Positions 53,732-64,000 of a stretch of DNA of 64,000 nucleotides are shown here, in pieces (positions within the stretch are counted from its first letter, which is position 1; each line of letters starts with the position of its first letter). The position numbers and the translations under genes are program-made. The notes below the pieces were generated by a model. It had not been told where the DNA came from, did no database searches, and saw nothing but the letters and a program-made list of their open reading frames with translations. Source of the DNA: Ypsolopha sequella (taxonomy: Eukaryota > Arthropoda > Insecta > Lepidoptera > Ypsolophidae); NCBI GenBank assembly GCA_934047225.1, contig OW203992.1:2593501-2657500 (forward strand), written 5' to 3'.

Positions 53732-53869
53732 CTCGTGATACAGCTAAACTAACAGCTTAACTAATCGGCTTACCAGCTTTGAATTTTCCGGGCACAAATA
53801 AACAGTCTTGTGTTTGACACGAATCTAAAAATAGGTAAGTATATATCTATCTATACATATTTTGTTTTA

Positions 53870-54802
53870 AAATAAAAAAATAAAAATCATTTATTTCAGA
53901 ACTAGGTTCCATAAAAAAAAACACAACATCATATTACAAAGAAAAATACAAAAATGTCACAAACAGTATGTAAATAAAATAAAATAAAATGTCAATAAAA
54001 TTAAAATTAAAACTCATAAAAAATCAGTGTAAAACAATTTTGATGATTAAACATTATTTGACGTGAAGTGTCGTCCAGTGATGGCTGATAGGACACCCGC
54101 ACCTACCTCCCACTACCTTCAGAATAGTATTGCGGCTGCCGCACACTCTGTGCATAAGAGAGGCAACTTTTTTGCGCATAATTGCGTAAAAATCTATAGT
54201 TCGCGCCTCAGCAAACATGCCGGACGCGCTGCAGCGCCACGGCAGCCCCAATAGCATCCTGAAGGCATTATTGTATCGCACCCGTAGAGCGTTGTAGGTC
54301 TTCTGCGTGTATCTCACCCACAGTCCGCTCGTGTAAAAAGATTGACAAAACGCCTTGAAGAGAGTAATCTTTACCTGTTCTGTACACCGAGAAAATCTAC
54401 GGGCGAGCATATTGCTTCTGACCGCCAACGCTCTACGTTCGCGCTCGATGTCCTGGTCATCTTTCAGGTCCTCTGTCACAATGTGACCCAGATACTTGAA
54501 CTGCTTGACTCTCGTCAATGCAGTCCCGTATAGCTCCACTGGGGGTACGTGTTGTGGGGAGCTGCTGCCCGCGGCGAAAACCAAGAGCTCACTCTTTTTG
54601 GTGTTGTACTTCAACCCATGAGTTTGTGCATAGGTTTCACACGCGTGCAACAGTTTCCTGAGCGCGCTGATCGACGGGCTCAGCAGCACCATGTCGTCCG
54701 CATAACTGATGTTGTTGACTTTGACGCCATCAATTGAACATCCCGCATGCATGCTGCTGAGCCCTCGGATCAGCTGGTCCACATACAGGTTGAAGAGCCC
54801 AT
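53870..54802 (-). mobile_element. 5'-truncated LINE with C-terminal RT ORF
   Basis: The truncation at about 54802 falls inside the RT palm (GLFNLYVDQLIRGL). The 3' UTR is AT-rich and ends near 53870. The coding part is described at 54054-54782. Orientation minus. Confidence 0.8.
54054..54782 (-). pseudogene. LINE reverse transcriptase C-terminal half
   Basis: 242 residues with the catalytic YADD (NISYADDMVLLSPSISALRK), then KYLGHIVTEDLKDDQDIERE, LFKAFCQSFYTSGLWVRY and LRVRYNNAFRMLLGLPWRCS. These are characteristic of Jockey-superfamily-type LINE RT C-termini (clade not resolved). The N-terminal endonuclease and RT fingers are absent because the insertion is truncated, so it is not a working gene. 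The remaining frame is uninterrupted, which suggests a fairly young copy. Confidence 0.85.
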
Positions 54803-54894
54803 TTTATGTATGTAAAAGTTTTTATGCAATTTTGAAGCTGGCACACTGAACATTAGTCTTATGTGCTGCTGTTCTGAATTTGAATACAAAGAAA

Positions 54895-55330
54895 AAAAAA
54901 AAAAAAAACGTTTATTCATTACAAATTTTTAACATTAAAAGTATTAACGTCAGGGCCCCGTGGTAGTTACAGGAACTGAAGTACAGGAACCCCGCTCTTT
55001 CTCTAACTTAACTTACTTAAATAAAAGAATACCTATATTTATGTAATATTATTACAACTTAAATTAATACAACTTAATATAACTTAGCTACAATTAAATG
55101 TGTAGAAACTAATACAGAACCAAGCTATTACAATTCCAGAGTATGTGAGGTGATGTGAGAGTCTGTTTGTGTGGATGTGTGAGAGAAATATGTGAGAATG
55201 TGAGTCTGTGTGAGAGGGTGTATTTGTGTATGTGTGAGTGTAGGAGAAGGGGGTAAGTTTTTCTTATGAATACAGGTAATTATGAAGTGCGCCAACCTCC
55301 TTAGCCCTACGACAAGGGTCTTAAACAAAA
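54895..55330. repeat. Diverged interspersed repeat, copy 1
   Basis: 'ggaaccccgctctttctcta' ... TG-rich tract (55140-55255) ... 'ttagccctacgacaagggtc'. The same ordered phrases occur at 62400-62755, so these are two old copies of one repeat, probably a LINE 3' UTR. Confidence 0.5.
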
Positions 55331-55705
55331 AAAAAGGAACTTAAGTATCATAATAATATGTATTGTCTTCATCTGTTTATGGAGCAAAACATTTATTGGA
55401 GTTTTAAAGAAAAAAATGTGATTTTGCAGGTAATTAGTACTTTTAACTATGGAAAAGTGAGGGAAAATAAAGTGCTCGATTTAGCATTTAATTCCATGCT
55501 TATTTACAAAAAATAAACGATATTTTCTGACGAACACTTTTCGTTACGGTGAGGGTCAATCAGTTTAAGCAAGTTCAATACACAATATAACAATCGGGTC
55601 AAAATTATAATTCCGGGAATAACCATATTGAAATCAACATAGCACAAGTACATAAATCACACTACCTAATTCCGATCTCTGCTTATGAGTCGTTATCAAA
55701 TTTTA

Positions 55706-55762
55706 TCAGATACAGTTTTGGTCATACACATACATATAGCTCATGACCAAAACTGTATCTGA
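55706..55762. repeat. Perfect 20-bp hairpin
   Basis: tcagatacagttttggtcat (55706-55725), a 17-bp loop, then its exact complement (55743-55762). A small MITE remnant or a hairpin RNA candidate. Confidence 0.7.
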
Positions 55763-56544
55763 CGAAAATTCCCTCCTGTATCACTTTCTTATCACTAACT
55801 CAGTCCACTATCAAAAGCCACTACGTAAAGTTGTTTAAAAATGTGTAGGTACGTTAATTAAGTATGTAAACCCACACATACATACATTTATCGATGGTCC
55901 TTGAACTTTTAAATTCCAAGAATTTAGTTTGCAATAATTTCTAATAATAAAGCCTTCATTAACACCAGCCACCTTGGAAGTTGATCGTTAATTTCAAAGT
56001 GAAAAATATTTTCCAAGATAAGAATCTTGGAGCTACATTTTTCCTGTAATTATTTATCGCCATCGGCGTTATCTTAGTTTTTCCTTGAATTTTGCACGAA
56101 AGATTTTGTTAATAAAGCTTGCGTGAGATTCGGTAATTTAATAAATTTATATTATACTCGTACTATAGCTTTGTTTTATTATTTATTTGTTACATATATA
56201 AGTATAAATAATAAATCTATAAAAGAAAACAATTTAAAATATGTTTATTTTATTGTATATTATGTTACGTATGAAATATCACAGTTGAAATAATTCATTA
56301 TAGAAAAAAATAACTGATATACATGTGTTTATAATAAATAAGTCTATGTACTTACTAAAATTGTTTAGGGACTGTATTTAACACTCTTTCCACCCACGAC
56401 GCCGCCGCCCGCCCACGGCACCGCCCGCCTGTTAGTAGGGACTGCCCTCAGCTCCCTTTAATTACAACACGCAAGAAACCCGCTAGCCCGAACAGAGAAC
56501 CACACCAAAAACCATACAGTGCTTTTTAAATAAAATAATAAATA
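55763..56544. other. No recognised gene; GC-rich patch at 56390-56480
   Basis: The patch 'cccacgacgccgccgcccgc' stands out from its AT-rich context. No frame or splice pattern supports an exon. Confidence 0.3.
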
Positions 56545-56803
56545 TAATACATCCTCACCTCACGACATGAATCCTCGAAGACCCCCAGAAATGTTTCCGA
56601 GTGTGGACTGTGACATGCAAGTCTCACGGTCGATTTTTACGTCCCAGAGTGATGGGTGTTGAGCCCTATCACCATACTCCAGGCAATAATATGGACCGAC
56701 CGTGTAACGTGCATTCCGAAGCACGCAGACTGAACCATATGTTCAAAGGGATTGAACCCACGACCTCCGTTGGTGGGTCAAGACGTACGATCCACTAGAC
56801 CAC
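56545..56803 (-). mobile_element. tRNA-derived SINE
   Basis: On the minus strand, box A TGGTCTAGTGG (56792-56802) and box B GGTTCAATCC (56749-56758) have tRNA-like spacing. About 200 bp of non-tRNA body follows, down to an AT-rich tail near 56545. The boxes form an internal RNA polymerase III promoter. Confidence 0.8.
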
Positions 56804-56809
56804 AGATTA

Positions 56810-57579
56810 GATGTTTTTATGTAGATTAGAATAGAATATGATTTATATAAAAACGGCTCATCTCAAAACGTGTTATGATCGGGAAAGTCGACCAGTTTCA
56901 GCAGATTTAGACTGCCTTCATCTGGGCGAGTGAAGACGTTTACGCGATGACGTTACGCCTTACACTGTAAATCATGAATTATCCTCAAGCCTCATTTAAT
57001 TCTATAAGAATATAATATAATATTATTTGCTTGTCTCACAAATTATTCACACATGTTATTAGGTAGGTTAGCTTTGATTACGTAATACAGTTTCCAAAAC
57101 GGTAGTGACATCTAGAAAATAAAGTTTGTCTACAAAAAGTATCGGTAATTGCTCAGTCCTATGTCAAGAGGACCTGGTAGCTAGGCTTCTATAAATTGCA
57201 CTCGCGTCTAAGAATTTAACTTTGTTTACGAATTACTCCCCTTGTGTCACGGAGAAAACTGAAACTCCTCCCAAAGCCAAATTTTCAATATATATAAAAA
57301 ATAAATATGTATTTTATAAAAAAGAAATGGCGAAAACTCGAGCTTATCTTGTATTCATGAGAAACTGATGAGTTCACGATACCGACGAGAATGTCGATAC
57401 GTGGGGTTTGAGCCGTTAGAGTGATCGCAAAGATTAGACCAACATATTTATAGGGGACAGGCGATATTATTATTTGAAAACCAATAATTATTTTAGACTA
57501 CGATTATTAAAAAATTTAATACTATTGAATTAAATACAACTTGAGGATAATAAAGAATATAATAAAAATAAAAAATTGC
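56810..57579. other. No recognised feature
   Basis: AT-rich with no exon, RNA gene or transposon ends seen. Confidence 0.3.
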
Positions 57580-59566
57580 ATTTCAATGCATGTGCTCGTA
57601 AAGGCCCACTTTTTATGCATCAAAACCGAACAGGAAGTCGATTATTTTGCACTAGGGCTTTATTATTATTATTTTTTAAATTAATTTACGAGAAGTTGGC
57701 TCACCTGCAACTTTTCCTGTGTACCATAAATGTTATACTTTTTTTTTTTCACTGTTTAACGGCTCTGGGTATAGTCCTTTTGAGCCATACATAATTTAAA
57801 TTTCACAAGATTATATTTGTTTTATTTCCTCACACTATGCATTGAAAAACGTAGTATGATACACGGGCGTAAGAGCAATAAATTACTCGGTTACGTTTGA
57901 AACACTCGCTACGCTCGTGTTTTAAATCTTCCTCGTAATTTGTTCCTTTTCGCCCTTGTAGCATAAACTATTATTATTTTATAATGGAATAGAATAAATA
58001 GAAATAAAACAATATTCTCATTAATCCTATTTTCTTAGAGCTCGTTTATCGTGGCTCAGCTTTCACGGAACTTAAGGCGCTACGAAAAAAAAATCGACAA
58101 TTTCAGAACTTCTATATCTACTTCGGTAAATAATGTATAATTTTTAAAAAATAGTATATTATTTTTGAAATCTTCCTCTAGGGATCTGTTAAAACAGAAA
58201 CGCGATTGGAGAATTTCGGCTCGATAGAAATATTGATTGAAATGAGGTCTTTATCGACACCAATTCTCCTGGTTTGACGATTTAAAATGACATATGGACT
58301 GCAATTATATTTTATTAGACGGGTTTTAACAATATCTAGGACCTGGTTAAACAAAATTTTGATAGCATTTTTAGTACATTTTATATGAATAAAAAACCGA
58401 CTTTTTGCTACTTTTCCACGAATCCGTCCCTGTCGCACTGAAGGTTTTTTCGCATATGGAGTAACAGGGACGCTAAAACTTTTACGTATCGCCTTAACCG
58501 AGAATAATGTACAAGAGCCACAATGCTGGTTATACAGCTTGTAGCTGCACACTGCAGCTTGTCCGTTCTGCACCTTGGATTAGGGTTCCGTATGTTCGAT
58601 AAGAAATCTTTGCCGTGTAAGTCGCTTCTTCTTTTTTAATTTTAAAAGGTGAAATTACACTGTGCTGGAGTCTTCTAGCTTTAGTAAGATTTTGGGGACA
58701 AACATTGTTTTCATGTCTATGAACCTAATAAACTGTTTATTTGAATGTCAAACTCATATATTTGGTACAAAAAATTGTTCGTTGTACCCATGGGAATATG
58801 AAAATTTCACCCCTTCTTTCAGACCTGCAGAGGATCATGCATAATCAATACAAAAGTTTGAAGCCCGTTTCACGCCCAAATTTTCGAAAATCCTTTCTTG
58901 TTGCGCCACTGCAGGTGTGTAAAGAAGGGGTGAAATTTTCATATTTTTGTATCCAGCGGTTTAGGTTGTGCGTTTTCTGTCACTCAGTCAGTCAAGGAAC
59001 TGCTTTTATATAGATAGACTATATTTATATAGCCTTTCGGCTCCACCCGCGTTTATTCAATCTTTTCCCCGTTATCAGCTTGTAGCCTACATGTTGACCA
59101 GGGTCACTACGATGATAATAAAGAAAACCACATCCAAGTTCGTTGAGTGGATCTCAGGTTAAAACGGAACATAATAGTAGTTTATGCTACTAGGGCGAAA
59201 AGGAATAAATCACGAGGACGATTTAAAACACGAGCGTAGCGAGTGTTTTAAACGTAACCGAGTAATTTATTGCTTTTACGCCCGTGTATCATACTACGTT
59301 TTTCAATGCATAGTGTGAGGAAATGAAAACAAATATAATCTTGTGAACTTTCAATTATGATTGGCTCAAAAGGATTGTATCCAGAGCCGTTAAACAGTGG
59401 AAAAAAAAAGTATAACATCTATGGTACACAGGAAAGGCTGCAGGTTAGCCAACCATTGCAAACAAATTAAAAAAATAATAATAATAAAGCCCTAGGGCAA
59501 AATAAACGACTTTCTGTTCGGTTTTGATGCATAAAAATGGGCCTTTACGAGCACATGCATTGAAAT
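57580..59566. mobile_element. 2-kb element with ~395-bp terminal inverted repeats
   Basis: The left arm from 'atttcaatgcatgtgctcgt' (57580 to about 57974) pairs with the right arm (about 59172-59566), including 'acactcgctacgctcgtgtt/aacacgagcgtagcgagtgt'. The centre holds a 'tagggttccgta' type repeat (about 58160-58600) and a further inverted pair (58798-58834, 58910-58947). No transposase. Confidence 0.82.
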
Positions 59567-60201
59567 ATATTATAAGATTTACATTCATATAGACAGACGT
59601 ACAAAAACAAAAAAAAAATAGTTTTGGCCTCAGTACAACACTAATAACCCATTTCATTTAAAATTTCACAAAAATATTCAATGTAGAGACACTACTTTTT
59701 ACTACTTTATTATTATTATTTATTACACTTCTGTGCATTTACATAGATTATATATAAACACATTTTCACAAAGAGAACAGACATTGTGTACAAAGGCGCC
59801 ACTTATTGCTTATAGCAATATCTCCCAGGCAACCTTTGGGTAGAAAGAAAAGATAATAAAAAACTGACATAAAAAGAGGTATAATATATAAAATATAATT
59901 TGTAATGATAACAAATAATCGAGGGCTATTAATATAGATAATAAGCAACTTTTATAATGGTTGAAGCCTGATTCTGGCATTATACTTTCATAGATTTTTT
60001 GTTGTATATAACCGAAATATGCAAGTGAGCTCAACTCTTACAAAAAGTACGGGTATCTGGTCCTACCCATTTAAATTTAATTTAACCCATTATCGTTTAC
60101 TTAGGTCCGCAGAAACATCTGCTACACTTCCTGAGAATCGACACTTTCACAATAATATGATGGCCACATAGCCCTTAAGTGAAGGCCGTCCAGTGCACTT
60201 T
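59567..60201. other. No recognised feature
   Basis: AT-rich sequence without clear structure. Confidence 0.3.
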
Positions 60202-60364
60202 GAAAACTAACCCAATACTCCTTGCTTTAGAGTTGAAAGTGGGTTGTGCCCCTGAAAGGGAAGTGTGAGGTCACCAAATATCGAAAACCAACCGAATTCC
60301 CTGAGCTTTAGGGTTGAAAGTAGATTGTACTCTCTGAGATGTAAGTGAGAGGTCACCGAAACTC
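60202..60364. repeat. Diverged tandem duplication, two ~81-bp units
   Basis: Both units have 'gaaaac(t/c)aacc', 'gctttag(a/g)gttgaaagt' and 'gaggtcacc' in register. Confidence 0.7.
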
Positions 60365-60795
60365 TCGACGGCTGCGCGCAGACTCCGTGCTGCAGGGTGT
60401 CACAAGGTTGTGTGGAAATATATAGCTGTTATACCATACCTGTTATTTTGTAGCTGCTTTTTGTAGCTTCGTTACTTTTATTTTTAAAAGCGCTGCTTTC
60501 CATATTTAGAGATGAATATAGGGATTATCATAATAAAGAAATGTGGCTAATGAATTAATAATCCTTGGAATGGAAATTAATATAACTTTTCCGAGATTTA
60601 TACCTTTTCTACTTCATTACTCAGCCTGATTTGAGTATGAAATCATAAATTATTGAACTTATCTTTGTATAAAAACTGCATAGTAGCAGTTTTTTTACTG
60701 GGGTAGTGATTTTTTCGAGCGATTCAATGTCTTTAGAGCAGGGATTGTTTAAAATGATCGTAGTGGTTTAATTATTGTACCCCGTTGCTGATACA

Positions 60796-61215
60796 TCAGA
60801 ATGTGCTCAGAGCACAACATAAGTTTGTGATATATTCATCACCGTTATTTATCGGGTCAGTAACAGTTCCTGTAATAAGGCTTTCAGCGCATCCCAACTG
60901 AATGTTCCCAACACTCCAGTACCGTTCGCAACGACAATGCGTCACCACGGCGACTCGCGGTTGTGAAAATGTTTTATTATTGTTAATGAAACTGTGTGAA
61001 GTGTATCTGAAGATAAACATGCAGCCCATAGTGTAGTCTAAAATGGGTATTGACAGCATCCCCTCGCAACACTCTGTAAGTTTCCACAATGGCTTTTTTT
61101 GTACAGTTTCTGATTTAGCCGTGCTTGACCCAGCCAGATTTGAATTAAGCGAAGCTTCGCTGTGGTTTAACAATTTCAATGGATGTTGGACGGTACTTTC
61201 GGATTTTAGTATCAA
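60796..61215 (-). other. 139-codon open frame, unrecognised
   Basis: Starts MILKSESTVQHPLKLLNHSE and continues LWKLTECCEGMLSIPILDYT. I recognise no domain. No signal peptide or membrane span stands out, and no splice-site context supports it. The length is above most chance frames here, but codon use and surroundings do not single it out. It may be part of an unrecognised repeat. Confidence 0.2.
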
Positions 61216-61497
61216 TCAGATCTTTTAACTTCCTGTTCCAAAAGGTGACAATATACTTCTTTTACTAATTATGTTAATTATACATATGTGTAACAGGAAG
61301 CGTAGATGTGTCATACATTTGTATTATCGCGTGTATTTCAAGGCATAGTGTTAAAAGGGTTCCACTCAAAGTAATACCTTTTTGTTTAATTACTACCTTT
61401 ACGTGGTAGGAATAAAAGCTACCACAGTATACATTCAGTAGTCAGGTCATACTTTTTGTGGCTTTCACTTTAATGATGATGAAGTAACGCTGCCGTT

Positions 61498-61557
61498 AAC
61501 AAAACAGAGAAAATAACACGAAAGGCTGCTCTTTCGTGTTATTTTCTCTGTTTTGTT
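61498..61557. repeat. Perfect 27-bp inverted repeat with 6-bp loop
   Basis: Arms 61498-61524 and 61531-61557 (aacaaaacagagaaaataac...) are exact complements around gctgct. No mismatch in 27 pairs. Confidence 0.95.
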
Positions 61558-62399
61558 GAATCAAATTAAGGCACTCTTATAAACATACATACATAAATAC
61601 ATACATATAAAAAGGTTATTTACATATACACATATCTTAGTATACCGACTACCTACCTAATGTAGAATAAATACAATTATTACAATGTTTTTCATTTCAC
61701 GCATTTACTTTCAATGTAATCGCATTCGCCAAACATAAATATTTCCAACACAAACAAATCTTATATTTCAGTAATATTAAGTAACGAACAAAATAACCAA
61801 TTGCGTATTTTAATACAAAGAATGTAATGGAACAATACATAATTCAGAAGGATACTCATGAATAAATGAATACACTCACAATTTGTATGACACACACACA
61901 TACGTTATATTTTGTGGGGTACCTTCGTAGAGTTCAAGAACAGGTAAATAAACGATCTGCATGAGTGCCTTCTTACTGGCTGACAGACAGACAATACACA
62001 GCGTAAAGCATTGAATACCTTGAAGTTTTCTCCTTATAAGAGTATGGGTGAACAAAGATTGAGCAACTCATTTTGCATCAAGTAGAACTGAACTCTTTAA
62101 CGTTACATTATTGTTCAAAATAGCGCACTTTGAGCCGCGATTGTTACGACAACCGTAATATCACGCGCTCTCCAAAAATTGCATTTTTATTATATAACTC
62201 GGCCTCTGGTTGAAATAAAAACACGATTTGTTCAAATTAGCAAATTTTTCTTTAAAAAACAATTAACTAACTAAATCCTGAATTCGACACTCAAGAGAAA
62301 ATCAATATAAAGTCCTAAATCTGTAAAATAAAGGTTCACAAAAGATTTTATTTACAGTAAATATATGAATCAATTGACGTGGTTTGTTCAAACTTACTT
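61558..62399. other. No recognised feature
   Basis: AT-rich with short 'acatacatacata' runs. Confidence 0.3.
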
Positions 62400-62755
62400 C
62401 ATGATCATAATGCCGTTTTTTTTAATGATTTATTTTCTTTAGCTTGCTTAAACATTAAATACATGGAGTTTGAGTTCTCCTATTGGGTATGAAAATACCT
62501 GTAGCAGGAGTCCCCGCTCTCCTATAACTAAAAATACAAAATTAAGTGATTAAACAAATCCATTATTTACAGAGGTGATTAACAAATTAATATAAATATA
62601 AAAAAGAAAAGAAAGTTTAGTAAATACTAAGTATGAAAACTACAATGTATGAAAGGGTGTGTAGTTAGAGGGTATGCAAGAAAGATGTGTTAGGGTGTTT
62701 ATATTTGTGTATCCTTCCTAGCCCTATGACTTTGTCTTGGGATCGGATGTAAAAC
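62400..62755. repeat. Diverged interspersed repeat, copy 2
   Basis: Counterpart of 54895-55330: 'ggagtccccgctctcctata' and 'ctagccctatgactttgtct'. Confidence 0.45.
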
Positions 62756-64000
62756 GCCACTAGGTGTATGTGTATGTGAGATGTGTGTGACTATGTGTGC
62801 ATATGTACATTTTATGCAATACTTAATATATGAAATTAGTATCAGTTTGTAGGTTAGAAACATAGCTTCAAAGATTTGCACACTTCTTTGACGACTTTGC
62901 AAAGCTTTGAAAACACATTTGAACACACATATTGTTGCACCTGCTAGACATGCTTCGCAAACACTTTTCTCCACAGTGTGCTGGTAGACAACAAACAAGA
63001 TGAACGACGATTTCGTGGACCCAGTGTGCCTATATTATTTATGTGCATGTAACTAAATATATGGAAACGTCCGAGAAGAAGGCGCGAATGGATGTGAGAA
63101 ATGTACATACCTATACAAGTCAACAACGCTCGCGCAACTGGACTTTGCGTGAGTGTGGCAGGCTGAAATGGAATCATCATCATCATCATCATCATCATGG
63201 TGAAAAAAGAAAGGATTTTTCGAAATTCAGAATATAAGGGGGGTGAAAATTAAATGGGGTGTGAACTTTTCTGTCAAAAATACGTCCCTAACGGGTCCAC
63301 CGGGTTGTTTAGGTACCAAATCCAAGTGGACGAAGTCACGGGCGTTCTCTAGTCTATCGTAGACACATATTTATTTAATAAGTATGTACTTTATTTGTAC
63401 GGCTTCATAAAAACTGTACTAGACTTCAGTTACCACATAAATGGATCAATCTAGGTTGAAAACTTACATTACAGGATACCTTATTTTACAAATTGTGCAG
63501 AACCTTTGTTACGAGTATATGTGTATATTTGAAGCAAAAATAAACTCAAGAGTCTTAGCTTTCCACCATTCACAGTGCCGCTTTCTGGCGACCCTGCTAT
63601 TTGCCAATTATGCTTTCAAATCAAACGTGAATAGATGCTCAAGACCCAAAAAGAAACATTGCATGAAATAAAATCAATATTCATTATGTTTGTAAAAAAA
63701 TGTTTGCAAACGCAAAACCCTTCTAGCAGCTGCTAGCAGAAGTGGCAGTTGACCCGGAAAATGTTAAAGCAACTCATAGGTCATATTTTAATATCAACTC
63801 ATATTTTAAACTTTTCTGGAGGGGGTTGAACCCCCAAACCCCCCTCGCTACGCCCATGTACCAGCTGGTGTTATAATTTAAGGTAAGATAGATTTGCCGA
63901 GTTTGTTTCAATACAACCATTAGTTTGGATTCCATACGACAAGAATAGCTTTAACTAAAACAAACAGTATCAGTGATGAGTAGGGTCGTCTCTCTGTCCG
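62756..64000. other. No gene recognised; (ATC)n microsatellite at 63172-63198
   Basis: The trinucleotide run gives short poly-Met and poly-His frames that are artefacts. Nothing else is supported. Confidence 0.35.

Noticed and set aside
57355..57445. tRNA or SINE B-box near 'ggggtttgagcc'
   Set aside because: No box A at suitable spacing and no cloverleaf could be drawn.
63172..63198. Poly-Met / poly-His frames
   Set aside because: Caused by an (ATC)n microsatellite.

Overview
The window looks like a piece of a moth or butterfly genome (inference). It is AT-rich and intron-rich, and it is crowded with interspersed repeats that I recognise as common in Lepidoptera: the 'actagctgttgcccgc' and 'tagggttccgtac' families, a tRNA-derived SINE and several LINEs. 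There are no bacterial or viral gene clusters. All assignments come from reading the sequence; no database search was run.

One host gene is clear. On the minus strand, eight exons between 1 and 22691 encode the N-terminal part of a DOCK-C (Dock6/7/8 type, 'Zir' in flies) guanine-nucleotide exchange factor. Every junction is GT/AG and phase-compatible. The exon at 1-174 is cut by the window edge. The start codon lies upstream of 22691 and was not found, so 22.7-64 kb is either a very large first intron or upstream DNA.

The intron between the exons at 7631-7841 and 22215-22375 holds a nested insertion. A decayed Ty3/gypsy-type element (9019-22169, minus, 142-bp LTRs, CTGGT target duplication) has been split by a full-length BEL/Pao element (9675-18400, plus, 268-bp LTRs, CTTGA duplication). 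A second full-length copy of the same BEL/Pao family lies at 43337-52063 (ACATT duplication). Both copies carry one uninterrupted 2506-codon gag-protease-RT-RNase H-integrase-env reading frame. The env part has a basic cleavage site followed by a glycine-rich hydrophobic stretch, as in errantivirus and baculovirus F-type fusion proteins. Within each copy the two LTRs read as identical, so both insertions are recent.

The rest is layered transposon debris. There is a broken LINE with N-terminal C2H2 finger and C-terminal restriction-like endonuclease (about 23.0-26.45 kb). A second LINE is interrupted by a TA-flanked long-inverted-repeat element (27415-29880). Minus-strand LINE 3' parts lie at 35225-37660 and 53870-54802. 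Two hAT-like elements with 8-bp target duplications lie at 30826-31549 and 52819-53731, and a third small one at 3693-3924. There are many foldback/MITE elements and two tandem arrays: a 28/51-bp array at 34278-34748 and a 38-bp satellite at about 38190-39590.

The most unusual structures are four. A 1.8-kb palindrome (35703-37513) carries the same short, exon-like reading frame in both arms. A perfect 44-bp inverted duplication sits at the protease active site of the gypsy element. The BEL leader has repeated AACTGTG motifs. The satellite has a three-unit higher-order pattern that includes a perfectly palindromic variant.
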